From Alligator mississippiensis (Eukaryota > Chordata > Crocodylia > Alligatoridae), in NCBI RefSeq assembly GCF_030867095.1, contig NC_081829.1, forward strand, positions 48,977,036-49,041,035: a stretch of 64,000 nucleotides of DNA, in the 5' to 3' direction. The notes beneath the pieces were generated by a model that was not told the origin of the DNA, made no database searches, and worked only from the letters and a program-made list of their open reading frames with translations. Shown here one piece after another: positions 20,414 through 33,943 of the stretch (its first letter is position 1; each line of letters starts with the position of its first letter). Position numbers and translations under genes: made by a program.

Positions 20414-23400
20414 AATCTCTTACGCGTTTCTTTTTTCTTCTTCTTTTTCTTCCCCCGATTGCGCACACTGACGTGTCTGACATTTTGATGGAGATTACTG
20501 GACAATTTGCTTCCTTGCTCTGATCTCTGGTATCGCCGGAAAAATAAGAGGTTCCTAGCAGGGGGGAAAATAGGGGGTGGAGGAGGAGAGGGGAAAACGG
20601 GAGGGGGGAGCGGGAGACAACAGAACCTGCTTGAATTCCCAGTCTTTATCAAGCAATTCACTCACCATTAAAAGAGAGCTGCAATTGCAGATTCAAGCCA
20701 CATGCGGTAGTGTGTAGCAATTAGTAGATAAACTGCTGACTGAAGTACTAAAACATGAAGTATTATTGAAGTCAAGGTCAAAAATGCTTCAGTTGTCTTG
20801 GAAAAAAATAGGTGGGGGAAGGGAAGGCGGGACATTTGCACTTTCCAGTGACGCTCCAATCCCTGCCCACTAGACTTTTTATGACAGCGTTTATTACAGC
20901 TGAAGCTTCCCTAATTATTTCACTCCTGGTTTTGTAAGTAACCTAATCCTCCAGTTACTTTATGAAAAGGTTCAGAGACATTGACTAACCTGCCCCACCC
21001 CCCCAAGTACACACACCCCTTATTCTTCAAGAAAACAGATAACAAGGCGATCCAGGCTTCTTTTTTGCAAGAAAAGCAATAATAGAGAGGCGTGTGGGTG
21101 CAGTTTACTGTATCTCTGAATAGGAAACACACTAGAAATGGTTGGGAATATAAACACTAAACAAAAAACCCCCTCTTAATTTCCCTTTTCTACTCAGTAA
21201 GGCCCTTCTACAGGCTCTGGTAGATACACAGAACAGTTGCTTTCGTGCTGTCCTGGATGGATTGTCTTTCTACACCATTCAATCTGTTTATGAGTATTTA
21301 CTTTACATTAGGAGAGAGCTCCTGCACTGCAGGAGTTTGGTGCTTTCCCCTGGGTGTCAGTGTCTGAAGCCTTACATCTGCTCTGTGATTGATGGAGCCT
21401 TGAATACACGTTATTACTCTTTCACAAGCAGAAATCAAACAGGCTATTAACTACATTACTTCAAAGAACAGTTTCAATACAATCTATTTATCTTAATTGA
21501 AACTTTCTTTGTATGGATATTTGCAGAGGAGATAATTTACAGGTGCGGAATAGGCATCGCATTAGGAAAAGGTAAAGCAGGAAAGGATTTACAACGGGAT
21601 ATATTTTTGTTAAATGCCCATTATAAAAAACAACAAACCCTGAACGCCAGCTTTTATTTGAGGTAGGGTTTTTTCTGGGGAGGGGATCTGTCTTTATGGC
21701 CGAGTTCTGGCTTTATGCAGCGTGAATCTAATTACAGAACTGCAGCTCTTCACAACTATCCACTGCAATTGTTAACATCAGAAAACCCTAATCACAGATT
21801 TTTCCCCCCTACAAGGATTACGCAGTATGCAGTACACTGGAGCGCCTACCTTTCCCAGACAGTGATACAGTGTTTCCAATTAGCTAAAAGTATCTTCTAG
21901 ACACTTTAAGACCACAGCGTCAAACAAAACAGAAGTTGCTCAGCTGCTGTAAAACGTTGTGCATTAAGAGGAAAAAGGTTAATATACAATAGAGGAATGC
22001 CCGGAGGCTTTCTATTGAGGTTTCCTGCATAAATGCTGCTGCATTGCTTATACAGGAAACTGACTCAGAGTCAATCTTAAATATGATCTTGTCAAAATAC
22101 TGCAACCCAAGTTCTCTAAAACAAGCGCACTTCAACTACACTAGCTGTTTACCAGAACAATGCACAGCCTAATACACATATCAATCACATCTCATGTTAA
22201 AAGCAATCTTTAAATGCCTTCTGGCCACCTATGGGCACACTATGTAAAGATGACTGAAGTAGGTTGATCTAATTAAATGCATTATGTATTTACTACCTTA
22301 TAAAGTCAAAAGAAAAAAGTGGACTGTAATTTCATTCTGTAACCACATATTCTCTAGACTATAACGTTAAGATGAAATTTCAAGAAAAGTTCATTAAAGA
22401 ATGATGCCCACAGATCATCTAACTTACTTATGCTGAATGAGAAAAGAACAGCATAAATTGTTGTTATGGAGCCTCCTACATCTGGCTGAGTTGTAATATT
22501 ACTTTAAATTATTAAAATAGTTTTCGACAGCTTCCAGTTCTTTGGCATGGGCTTTTATTTCTTGCTGTAATCGGAAGACCTGCCATTTTCTTTCGTTTAT
22601 CTCTCTGTATACAGAAACAAGCTGGATCTTGCTTTTATTCCTTCCCTATGTTTTTTTTAAGTGTAGGGTTCAGATAAGTGCTCTAATTCGCATTAAAATG
22701 AGGACATGCATTATGAATATCTATAGGGATGGCTCTACTGTAAAGCCTCCAGTCGCTGAGGATCTGCATGTGTCCCCACTACTCCGCTTCCACACTATTA
22801 ACTTCAGCCACGTGAATATAAATTTCATTAAAGTAATCCTGTTTCAACTAGACGCTGTGGCTAGAGGTGAAACGTTGCGAAAGCGTTAAAAATAGCTTAC
22901 TAGTAATTTCAACATCCTGTAATTTTATCACAGATCAGGTTTCAACTGTCATACTGTACAGACCTTACTCCCCATATCTCACATGTTTACTCTGTACCGT
23001 GCCAGTCCTACTGGGGTCGGCTTGGTGCCAATATGACAAAACTGGGGGACAGAGGGAGACAGAGAGGCAAGAGTGCACCATTTTCCAGCCACCCTGAGAA
23101 ACTGCATGTGAAAGCTGGCAGTGAAGACCCAGGCTGCTGGATCGGTGCTGGGCTTTGCTATTTGATTGCAGTGGTCGCTGTGCCTTTCCCTTGTTCTGTC
23201 GTTCTTAAGTTTCTCAGTGTTTGCATAATAACCCGACATGCAAACCTCGCAATGCTTCAGGGCTCCAGAACAATAAATATACACATTTAAAGCCTTTATT
23301 GTCTCACGGTTCATGCCCTTGGTTTTAAACAGCTTCATTTCTAGTTGTATTTAACTAGTTTCCAAATGGATTCCCCCCCACCCCCCGCCCCTTCTCCCCC

Positions 23401-24189
23401 TCCACCCAGTTCCAAACTGTTACAAGGTAGCTCCGGCTCTCTAGTGTGTGAGTGAGGGTATGCGTTTAAGTCAGTATTCCTGTAGCACTTGGTTATATAA
23501 ACGCATTATAATTTGAGAGCGCCCTTGGCACAGATCAGCATTGTAAACACGTACGAGTGTATATACTTCAAAATTAAAGAATGCACACGCAGATCTGGGA
23601 GCAGCCTGAATTTAAATTCCGACCAGCCCACTGCTCTCATGTATTGATTTCTCATGCATCGGTTATTGTTCCCATCCCTAAATGCAGTAGCTGTCAGTTC
23701 AATAGTATTTGCAAAAATCCCGCGATTGGGGGGGATGTGCCTCTGTCCCTGTGTGTGTGCTCACTTATCCCCCTCTTTTTTGCTGAGTCCCTTTTTTTTT
23801 TTTGCAAAGCGAACAAATGCATTAATATTTATATGTTTATATAATCGATAACCCACTTTCTTCCTTTTCCCAGAGAAAAAAAGAGGCATCCAACAGCTAA
23901 TGTAACAGATTAAGTTCCTTGGAAATATGGCAGTGAGGGAACGCAATGTAACTATCAAACAAATCTGCATGCTAATAAAAGCAAATCTGCTAAAGAGAAT
24001 TAGAAAGAAGAGCAGCGCCCCTGAATCTCTGCAGGAAATGTTCTTTATATTAGACATATACAAGCAGGTCCTGTCAGATCCCCAGCGGAGCCGGGCAGCC
24101 TTTGTACCCATGAAAAATGGAAGGGTGACCCTGTGCATCCCCCGGGCGGCTTTCCAGGAATGAAACCAGGTTCCCGAGTAGGCAGCAGC

Positions 24190-24544
24190 GTTGCAAGATT
24201 TTTGCGGGCTTACGATCCCAGTTTTGTCTTGATCTATTTGCCTCTGTCCTCCGCTCCGGCTCAACCCCCACCCACCCTGCCAATTTGATCGGGGAGCAAT
24301 TGGGCGGAAATCCCGCCCTCCCCCCTCCCGATTTCACTCTTCTGGGAAATTGGGGTTCAGGAGAAATATTGGGCTGCTTTTTCGCTCATTTTGGGGAAGC
24401 TGGAGAGGCGCGGTTGGGGTTTTATATTGAGGCTCCGGGCTGGCTGGTGGAGGAGAGAGCTTTCCCCTGCCAGGACCTGATGCAATCCATTCAAGCCAAC
24501 AAGTTTGGAGAGAATGTTGAGTTCAATCAATTCAGAACGTCGAG
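24190..24544 (+). promoter_or_regulatory. ARID5B: CpG-rich promoter/5' UTR of ARID5B
   Basis: The block from here to about 24700 has many CpGs (clusters near 24245-24315 and 24565-24620), in contrast to the CpG-poor surroundings. It lies directly before the ARID5B start codon, so it is the likely CpG-island promoter and 5' UTR. I see no TATA box. GC boxes such as gggcgg (about 24301) are present. The transcription start cannot be placed by eye. Two upstream ATGs (24480 and 24514) would be in the 5' UTR if transcription starts before them. Confidence 0.55.
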
Positions 24545-24565
24545 ATGGAGCCCAACTCGGTCCAG
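24545..24565 (+). CDS. ARID5B: ARID5B coding exon 1 (start codon, 7 codons)
   Basis: Encodes M-E-P-N-S-V-Q, which fits the ARID5B N-terminus. The ATG is in good context (G at -3 and +4). It is followed by the donor gtatcg at 24566 with CAG before it. The exon ends in phase 0 and joins exon 2 directly. ARID5B is a nuclear transcription co-regulator that works with the histone demethylase PHF2 and controls adipogenic and lymphoid genes. This tiny first coding exon lies in the CpG-rich block. Confidence 0.9.
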
Positions 24566-24890
24566 GTATCGTCTGCTCCGCGCCCCCCGCCCCCGCCCCG
24601 GGGCCCCGCCAGCCTCGCATGGACCCCACAAACTTTCCAACAAACTTTGCCCCTCTGCACCCCGAAAAGGCATCCCCCCGCTTTTTAAATTCCTCCACTG
24701 ATCACACAAATTGGTATTATCATAAGGTGATGGCGATTTTTTTCCCCTAGAGATCTTTACTCCTCATCCTGGGAGATCTCATTCCCACCTCTAGTCCGTG
24801 TATGATCTAGCTGAGTGTCTCTAGCATTTTTTTATTATGATGATATCCTATTTCTTTTATTGAATTGATTTTTATTTTTTTTCCCTGCAG
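24566..24890 (+). other. ARID5B: ARID5B intron 1
   Basis: A short intron of 325 bp that starts gt and ends with a T-rich tract and cag. The first part is still CpG-rich. Confidence 0.85.
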
Positions 24891-25145
24891 TGGGTCGGTT
24901 CTCCGTGTGGTTTGCACGGACCTTACATTTTCTACAAGGCTTTTCAGTTCCACCTTGAAGGCAGACCAAGAATTTTGTCCCTTGGCGACTTCTTCTTTGT
25001 AAGATGTAAGCCAGAGGATCCGATTTGCATAGCGGAGCTCCAGCTGTTGTGGGAAGAGAGGACTAGCAGGCAACTTTTATCCAGCTCCAAACTTTATTTT
25101 CTCCCAGAAGATACTCCCCAGGGCAGAAATAGTGACCACGGCGAG
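24891..25145 (+). CDS. ARID5B: ARID5B coding exon 2
   Basis: Encodes 85 residues from W-V-G-S-P-C-G to N-S-D-H-G-E, closely matching the N-terminal region of vertebrate ARID5B, including 'YIFYKAFQFHLEG', 'LSLGDFFFVRC' and 'LWEERTSRQLLSSSKLYFLP'. The acceptor is ttccctgcag at 24881-24890. The donor is GAG followed by gtggta. A second gt three bases later (gtaaac) could add one Val. The exon starts and ends in phase 0. The ARID domain is not here; it is encoded further downstream. Confidence 0.95.
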
Positions 25146-28100
25146 GTGGTAAACATATCTCTCTCTGTATGTGTGTGTCTGTGTCTGTGTCTCTGCGTGA
25201 GACTGGATTTTTTTTTTCCTGCTTGTAATGTTTATTAAAGGACAGGATTGAAATGTTCCCTTCTGCAGACAACGTGAAGCATGTTAAAGGGGTAGTGCCA
25301 CTACCAGAGACTAGAGCTGCTTCCCATTGTAAGAGTTTGCAAGGCAGCTTCACACACAGGGGGTGCGAATCACCCTGGGGGGCGTTCAGCAAAGATTAAA
25401 TAACTTGTTTGGGGGGGTGGGGGATTATTTTTAATGATCCATTTTTACCCCTTGCTGCTGCTGTTTGAACGTCACATGCTTTGCTGCGTATGTGTGTGTG
25501 TGTTTATCCCTCCTAATTTCAGTGCTTGGTCTGGGATTTTTTTTTCTTGTGGATTTAGATATTGTTCACATTTTTTTAGTATGCGATATGTTTAAGAGGG
25601 CGGAAATTACGAAATGGAGGCTGAGTGAGATCAAAAGCTATTGAGCTGGCAAAGACGTGTTGAATAAAGTGATAAATGACAGGTACTGGAATAATACATT
25701 CAAATAACTTGCAGATATGCCTGGGCGTATTTCAAAGCACTCATGTAACCAGCACAAATACGTTAAGCATTAACAACTATCTCTCTTTACCAATACATTT
25801 TGCTTGATGTGCTAGTTTAAAATTACTATGAAAAAGTGGACATTTTCCAGGTTAATGTTGAAATCAAACCAAACCTTGTATCGTTTCCCTGGCTTGCACC
25901 CAGGAGAGCCCCAGTGCCTTGCACCCGGGAAAGTTTGATTAGAAGTGCCCCAGAAGTGCAAAGCCAAGGGACATCAGATCGCCTGGAACCCAGAGCCTAC
26001 GTTTACAGTGTATTCTTCCAGCTCTGTAATTTCATGTATGACCGCAATTCTGCTGGCTACTCCAGTCAGCTGACTGCACTGTTACTGAGGAACTATTTTT
26101 GTGTGCTGTACAAACAGCGCTATGTTTATGCGGAGAGATGGGCAGTGCAGAAATGATCAGAAGAGCCAGATGTGGCTGCAACAATATTTCAGTGCAAACA
26201 CGGGGGGCTGGAAGCCTTCCTCCTTTCCACAATAAGCCCCCATACAATCTGAACTGCCAGTTCCTTCAACACTCCGTAGTCTGATGGAGTTAATTGTAGG
26301 GGGGGGTTTCTCAACCCCCCCTTCCTCCAGAAGTATCAAGTTACTCATTCCTATTACAGCTCCTTAATTACTGTAGCCTGTCAAACATTTGCCCTGGATG
26401 CTGCTTCTTCTGAAACAAGTCCCTAGTTCTTGATGTCCTACTTTTTTGTAAATTGTCCATCTTTCCTGATGTCAGAGTTGACATTTTGGAGCATGGAGAG
26501 GTTATTGAAAAATATGAACAGGTTGACCTCTCCTCTGCTGAGAGCTCTTCTGTCCCCTCCCCCTGTCCAACTTTCCTGTGCAGCTGTCTCTCTTCCCCTC
26601 CCCCTCCCTATTTCTTATTATTTGCTTTTCAAATTTATTACTTCAACATGGTCTGTGATCTGGAAAAGGGAAGGATTAAATATCCAGAAAAGACTACAAG
26701 AATAATAGACATTCTCCTAAACCAGACAGGAAATCGTTGAGGATTGTATTAGATATTTTGTGGGAAGTTCTTTTGACAATATAGTTGAATGTGCATTGTT
26801 TGTTTGTTTTTTAACTCCCCTCTGTCACAGTGTCACTCTGCTCACTCTGCTTGCAATTTCAAGTGGGAACCCTTTTCTTAAGAATAAGGAGATGACAGTG
26901 AAAGACAGATGCTTTAAAATTGCTGATGATTAATATTTAACAGCAAAAGCTGCATGTATATGAGTGCTTTACATGCAAGAGTTTTGAAAGGGAGGGAGTG
27001 AGGAAGGGGACAAATCATTTTAATATACCTTAATGATCAGCTCATGTTACTATGGTATGAACATCAGAGAAAATTAATCCTACCATTATAAAGAAGAACA
27101 TTCCCTCTATACAGTAATTCTCAGCTGCATATACATTCCTAATAACATGCATGATTTGATTTTTTTTTTTAAATACAAAGTGTGTTAGTAATTAGCTGAA
27201 TGATTATACTTGTGTATTTCATTGGGGCTTTAAGTGATGTCATTCTGAATTATTCAACCATATGAAAACAATTTTCGTTTGAGATAATGGCATGCCTTGA
27301 AATTATGCAAATGATTATTGCATTGTATAGAATAATTATGACAAATGCAAAGCAGGTAGAAAGTTTCCTAATACAGTTCTGTTTTACACCCCGGTGATGT
27401 CATTTCCCCTCTGGCCTAAGTTAGTCATTCATTAGCAGAGTAGCAGCAGCAGAAACAGCAACAGCGATACTTCTTTGGCAGAGAGCCTACAGAAACTAGT
27501 ATTGAGAGCCAGGGCCTAGAGAGGGCAACCTAACACTCCCATTAAGAAATGTACTTTGTTTTCACTTACTCCATTAACTTGTTTATATACATTGAAATGA
27601 TTTTTTTATCATGGATTTTAAAAAGCTTTGAATGATAAAAATGTTGTTCAGAAACACGTAGCTAAAAGACAAAAGGCTTTGTGCAGATTGGCACTCGGTT
27701 ACTTAAAGAAAACATTTTTCATTCTTTACTAACATATAAAACAATCATTTCAAGTACCTAAGCCTAAGTAATAATTCTTCTATGTAAATGACATCAATAT
27801 CTGTTCCTAAAGCATAAGCAGAGCTGGGTTTAGATCCAAGATGTTTTGTAATCCTTTGCCCATTTTCTCTATATAGAAATGCAGTTCTTGAGTTACAGGT
27901 AATTTATAATTATAGTAAAGACATTCTTCTTGGCTATGGCTTTAAACTCCTCCATTTGTATTGAAGAAAACTAGGATAGAGTGAGATTGAGCTTTTATGT
28001 GTATTGTAAATCTGCTGTGTCAAAGGTTTTCTGTGATGTCAAAGGTCAACAGAGGCACTTGCTGTGAGTAAAATTGTTGATTAGCAGAGCAACTGGTCTT

Positions 28101-31100
28101 ATCGTAGACTTTTGATCAAGCCAGTGAGAGGTTTAACCATTGTCACTGGCAGATATCTTTACTGGTCTGATGATTAGTAGCACCAGCTTTTTGTAAATGT
28201 TGTGTTCTCACTATTAATGAATAATTTCTCACAGTTGCGGTATTCAGTCAGTGACTGCTCAGAAGGGGAAATAACAAAGTAGGTGTGTAATGGTTCTGTT
28301 ACTCAGAAATTTCTGATGGCATGTTTTATCTGATTGCCAAATGTCTGAGCTAATCAGAGATAAGTGTAAATATAAGTCTTTTTATAGCCAGTTGAATTCA
28401 TCATCCATATTTAAATATAACCCTCTGTGCTGTTAAAACTGGATGTCACTGTGCACTTGAGCCTCAGTCCAGGAAAACACTTATGCTTAAAATTAAGCAT
28501 GTGCTTAAGTGTTGTCCTATTGCAGGTGCTTCTCATTCTCTTAAAATTCACTGTATGCCTAAAAGGCACATCAGAGCTCCTTCAGACCATTAAGCAAATG
28601 AAAGTAAAGTTGAGATTGTGAGCACCCGTCAAGTGCAGGATCAGGATCTTAATGGGTTTAAAGTGAAGGTATTAATGACACAAAATTAACCAAACAACAG
28701 AGTTGAACACATGGAACCCCATTTACATGCATGGAAATAAGAATAGAACAGAGCCCTCTGTCAGGGTTATGTCGATTTATGCCAAGAGTGATTCTTGTTT
28801 ACTTAGTAAAAATTACCCATTTATTTTGAGAGGAGGCAACATTCCCGAAGACACAGTTCTCCAACAGTGTCATGAAATTCAGCACACAGGCACTCCCTGT
28901 AGGTCTGAATTCTAGGACTCTGCCTTTCCTACTGAGGTGCCAGATGTGGTGAGAGCTCAGCTGAATATCATCTATCTCCCCTGTAGAGGAGCTGTGCATT
29001 CGGAAGGATGCTACTATCATTGTGGTTTTTGAAATTGTAGTACCCTCCCTTCAGCATGCAAAAAAGCCGCGGGAGGGCCAACATTAGACAGAAAGGAGGG
29101 ATGTGGTGCTCCCACTCATCTAATGGGGCAGGAAAGTGAGGTTCGCCTTCTGGTGTAGTAAAAGTTGTTTTCATTCTCCAGGTCTGTGGGTGTCCCAGGG
29201 TCCATAAGGAAAGGCTTTAGATCCAGAGGGTGGTCCATGACTCATGATCAGGGACACCTTAAACTGCCTCCACTGCCTAATTTTGGGCTTGGGTGTATAC
29301 TGAGCAGCAGCAGGAGGGTAGAACGCACTTCTCAGTGTTGACACGGGGGCAACACTGGATGTTCTCGAAGTTCCCTTCAGGAGTCATGTTGTCACAAGCT
29401 CTTAAGCCTCCTCTGTCCCACTACCGTTATTTTACAGCCTGGTCCAGCACAGCCCTTAAGCACATACTCAACTACTGCCATTATGAATACCTGTGTAGTT
29501 GTCTAGTTGAATATCATGCTTAAAGTGAAGTGCATGCTCCAGTACTTCCCCGACCCTGTACTTTAAGAAGAGATGGGCGCACCAGTTGGGAACTAACATA
29601 AGATAATGCTGCCAGATTGATGTAATTTTATGGGGCATCAGGAGGGAATAGTCTCACTGGGTTTGCTGAGAACTGATGCCATATGAGCAGCCCTCCTATT
29701 TTCTCAAACCCCTTCCTCCCACCAGGCACCTCCCAAACTGGCACCTCCCAAACTGGCCCCGGGCTCAATCCACTCAACCCAGTCAGCACAAAGCTCCAAA
29801 CCCATGAGCTCGTATACTGTAGACTTAGAGAAAATGGGGGTTGATGCTGTACCAACTTATGACCACCCCACTCAGCAACCCAACAGCATTGTAGCTGAGG
29901 TTTCCCATAGATTTTTCTGCTCATTTAATTCTCTTCATTGCAGTAAGCTGAGGGGGCAATATGACTCTATAAAATTACTGACCTTTGCTGAAGCAATTCT
30001 GGAATGGAATGCTTGTTAGCAACTTGTATTTTCATGTTTTTAAAGCTGTCAGCACTAATTAGGCTATACTTTAAAAAACATATCAAAATCAGTGCTCATT
30101 AAATCTAGGGACGGTATTTGATATGAAGTGTACACTCTAAAAAATTAATTTACTTAGGATGACATGTCATTCTTTTAACTACGTTGTTATTAATTTTACT
30201 TGCTTGGCTTATCCTATTAGCGATAAAATGCTTTAAGTGCATTTATGAAAATCTAGTTTAAATCAATGTTTACTTCAAATAAATCTATTTTACCTTGTTT
30301 TAGAATGATCTTGTCCCCCTTACACTTTTTTAAATTTGACTCCATAAAATGTGTAATGTGTAATTACCAGAGTCAGAATGTTTAGGAGAGCAGCATATTC
30401 CTAGTTCATTCATTCAGTTAGGAGCCTGTTCTTACAGTGTTTCTCAAGTTGGGCAGTATCTTATTCCTCAGAGAACCATACTGATGTCAAAAGGACTACT
30501 CTCCTGAGGAATGCTACTCAAGTGAATAAAGATAGCCCTTAATCTGGCCCCTAAATATTTGTTGCAGTCTCACGTACATGGTCAGGTATTTCTACCTTTC
30601 TTGAGAAATCTGCCACTCTGCTTGCACAGTAATAGATTTTTCAAGATATATAGGGATTTGTGCCCTCTTACTTGAAATTAGAATTGAGTCCTTTCCTTAG
30701 ATGCCAAAATGTGTATCTTATACCCAGGTCTGTCAAACACAGTAATGACAACACATTTCAAACATGCAGATTATGATTATTAAAGGGTGCTTTAAAAATC
30801 ATGCTAATAGCATCAATTTCCAATGTACACTTGCTCAAATTAATTCAGCTTTGAAAATCAAGCGCAGTGTAATAGCAGCATTAGAGATCTGACATTTGTC
30901 ATAAAATATCATGGTTTTGGTAATTGCATAGCCACTCTTTATATTTTTATCTCTCTCACCACCAGTAACATATATCGGCAAAGAAAGAGAGCAATGACAT
31001 TACTCAGGGAAGCCACATGTTGCTAGCCATTAGCCTGCAGTCTGGTGTCCATGGTCACTTAAACAGATTTTTTCCCCTTTATCTTCATTTTTCAGAGTAT

Positions 31101-33384
31101 TCAGACTGTAAAATGCACCCACTGCTCTCTACAGTTGCTGTTCCCAGTCTGATCAGTGGCACAAAACATTAAACTCTTGTCTTTTGAGAATAATAGGCTT
31201 TACATGGTACACCCTCAAGCATGTTGAGATACTGTGCAGGCTGGAAAATAAAAATGTTCTAATTGTGTCTTTTAAATAAGCATAGGAGTGAATTAATTAG
31301 ACTATATTTTGTCTTTAGTTGCTTAGTTACACAATAGTATTCCTAAGCACAAGTAAGATAAATTGGCTCTTTTTGTGCTGCTTGTCCCTTAATCATAATT
31401 ACTGTATTGCTCAGGAGAGTAACACATACATAGATTTTGCATTTTTAATAATATTCAAACAATATGCATATGATATAGAAAGTATGTTCTGGTTCAAGCT
31501 CTTATATGCTTTTATTCAGGAAGAAGTTTTACTATTATGGGAGTAATATTTGTATTAGTTGCTCAGAGATGTAGTTCTGGGAAATACATAATTGAAATAT
31601 TCTTGAAATGCTTATTCTGGCCCTTTCATTCGTATTCAAAATAACAATGCCTTTAGTCTCAGAACAGTCATACATACTTGATTTAAGAGCTTTTTCTTTG
31701 CGTGTGTGTGGGTTCACACCCAGTTTTAACCCTGCAGAAACTAGACATATGTGTGATTCATAGTGTCATATCAAGTTGAGCTTTTTATTTTGTAGCTAAA
31801 ATGTAGTCAGAAGGTCAGAAGAACATCGGCATTTTATGGCATTAATCCGGTGACCTTAATGTTTGGCAGGCATCCATGTTTCTATGTGAAGGTGCCAGGG
31901 TTATAGATAATAAAAGTTTGTTTTCATTTTGGGGATATTTTAGCCTTTCTGGACAATGTGTAGTCTCTCCTTCCTGGGGGGACTGCTATGGGTAAGCAAA
32001 GAACTTAATTTCTGTCTACCTTGTTTAATGTTGGCTGTAAACAATGGGCAGATTGATATAGATATTGAACAATGGAAGATTCTGGCAAGAAACCCACTGT
32101 ACACGCTCAGTAGATGTATGTGAAAATTGGCTCCATTGTTCTGTTGTATGAAAAGCAAGTAAATTATTTACAGATATTTGCTAATTAAAGCACATATTGT
32201 TTTACCAGCACAATAGAACACAATACAACAAAAGACAAAAGAATAGACTTGCATAATTTAAACCTACTAATGCAATGTACTCCTTGTTAAGAAAAATATA
32301 ATTATGTAATCTGCAAGGAAGGCTCTTCATACTGTAACTGTAGTAGGCAAAATTACCAACGAATTGCCTGTCAACTTGCCTAAAGTAAAACAACTACTTG
32401 AGGTCTGTAAGCCATCTGATGGGAAAATGTTTTGACTGAAACCTATTTTTATCCTTAGTGAGAACTTCTATCTGCACAGGCAGATATAAATTCAATTTGA
32501 ACCTCCATTCAGAAAAAAATAGGAGTTGCTATAGAAATCAGAAATCTAAGTGTTTGTGCTCTTCCTTCTAAACACCTTTCCTACCTAGCCACACACCACA
32601 TTTCCTAGTATCCCACAAAGACCCAGCACCACTCCACTACTTATTTTATATGATTTATTTTGGAAATACTAAATCATGAAGAGGAGGCTGTATAAATAGT
32701 TATTAATACAAAAGGGACTGAATCCTTCATCCTTTTTATTATTTTACTTGTATCCTTTGTTTTGGCTCCTCACCTTGTTTTTGGTTCCTGACAGGTTGAG
32801 AAGGACATCATGGGTCCTAGTGCCTTTAGACTTTGTGTTTTGACCTTCATTAAGTTTCTAACAAATGTATAAAGTAAATACAACCCAGTACGCAAATTTG
32901 GAAAAGGGAACAACACCAGTCACCTGAATGTAATGAGATCATTATAGCTCTTTAAAATAATTGTTTGAAGATTACAGATTAAAGAGCCTGTTTTGACCCT
33001 TCTAAATTCTAGCCTGTGTCACTTAAACTCCCATGTCATACATATTTTCATTCAGGCTTTATTCTATTCAGTATTCCTAAGTACTTGAATGAAGAATGGT
33101 GGGCATATAAGTGTTGTTTTGATATGTGTATGTAGGATTTTACTCCTAGTACACATGCATCTTAAGGGTGACTGATGTGTTATTAGATGCTAAAGGAGAA
33201 GAGCAAGCTGCCCAAATGCCCTCCCAATGGGTTGCATATGTCCTAGAATAGGAGTGTGTGTCAGGAAGTGGGAGAGACGTTTGTGGATGCTGAACCCGAA
33301 TAAGGACTTTGAATGGAAGGTGGAAATGAAAGCCTTAGCTGGCACTTAAGGCAGAGGATTGGGGATTCAGGAGGTCTAGGTAGG

Positions 33385-33460
33385 TCTGTCACCATGGGCA
33401 AATCATTTAAACTCTCAGTTACCCCATCTGCAAAAGGAAATAGGTCCTTTATCATGTAGT
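33385..33460 (+). repeat. MIR-type SINE fragment
   Basis: 'gtcaccatgggcaaatcatt' followed by 'aaactctcagttacccc' and 'atctgcaaaaggaaat' follows the MIR order (gggcaagtcactt..cctcagtttcc..catctgtaaaatggg). Confidence 0.55.
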
Positions 33461-33943
33461 TGTCAGGCTTAATTTGATAATGTTCAAAAAGTGCTTTTGA
33501 TGGAAGTTGCTGCAGGTGACTAAAGGAATGCTAGCCATGGATCTAGCCAAATTTTTCTAATGTAGTGCTACAAGTGCTACCTCATTTGTAGCCCCAGAAG
33601 TTGCAGGTCTGACATCCTTTCCTGCTAGGGTCACTTCATGTTACCAGTAGATGCAAAAAGAATCCAGCTTGGAGCATCTTATTCTTCTTAAAAAGCAGAA
33701 CTTTTCTGGAACAAAGCTATAAACTGCTAATTATTGTATAGCCCTACAGTCCTAAAAGGTATTCCCCTAAGATGGCCACAATAAATAAGTGTAAAGAAAA
33801 AGAAAAGGGTAGATGCCTTTTATAGTATAAAAACTGCTCGAGAACAAAATACTATAAACATGTTCCTTATGCCTTTATCTACTAGTAAGGTCATTGGAGA
33901 AAGGAAGGTAGGAAGGTCTTGTGGTTGTGGTTATAGGCTATGA

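Larger units (their letters stand above)
15294..24189. other. Intergenic DNA upstream of ARID5B, no gene seen
   Basis: About 9 kb without a supported gene. It holds a MIR-type SINE (17075-17260), an AAAT microsatellite (19674-19710), a C run (20399-20413), a G/A-rich stretch (about 20560-20612) and a further ancient-repeat-like stretch at about 19135-19210. Promoter-proximal enhancers of ARID5B may lie here, but I cannot point to one from a single sequence. Confidence 0.55.

Noticed and set aside
23761..24264. 167-codon minus-strand frame near the ARID5B promoter
   Set aside because: Low similarity to anything known, overlaps simple T runs, no supporting splice sites.
24357..24698. Minus-strand frame across ARID5B exon 1
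   Set aside because: Caused by the CpG-rich promoter; the sense strand has the recognised gene start.
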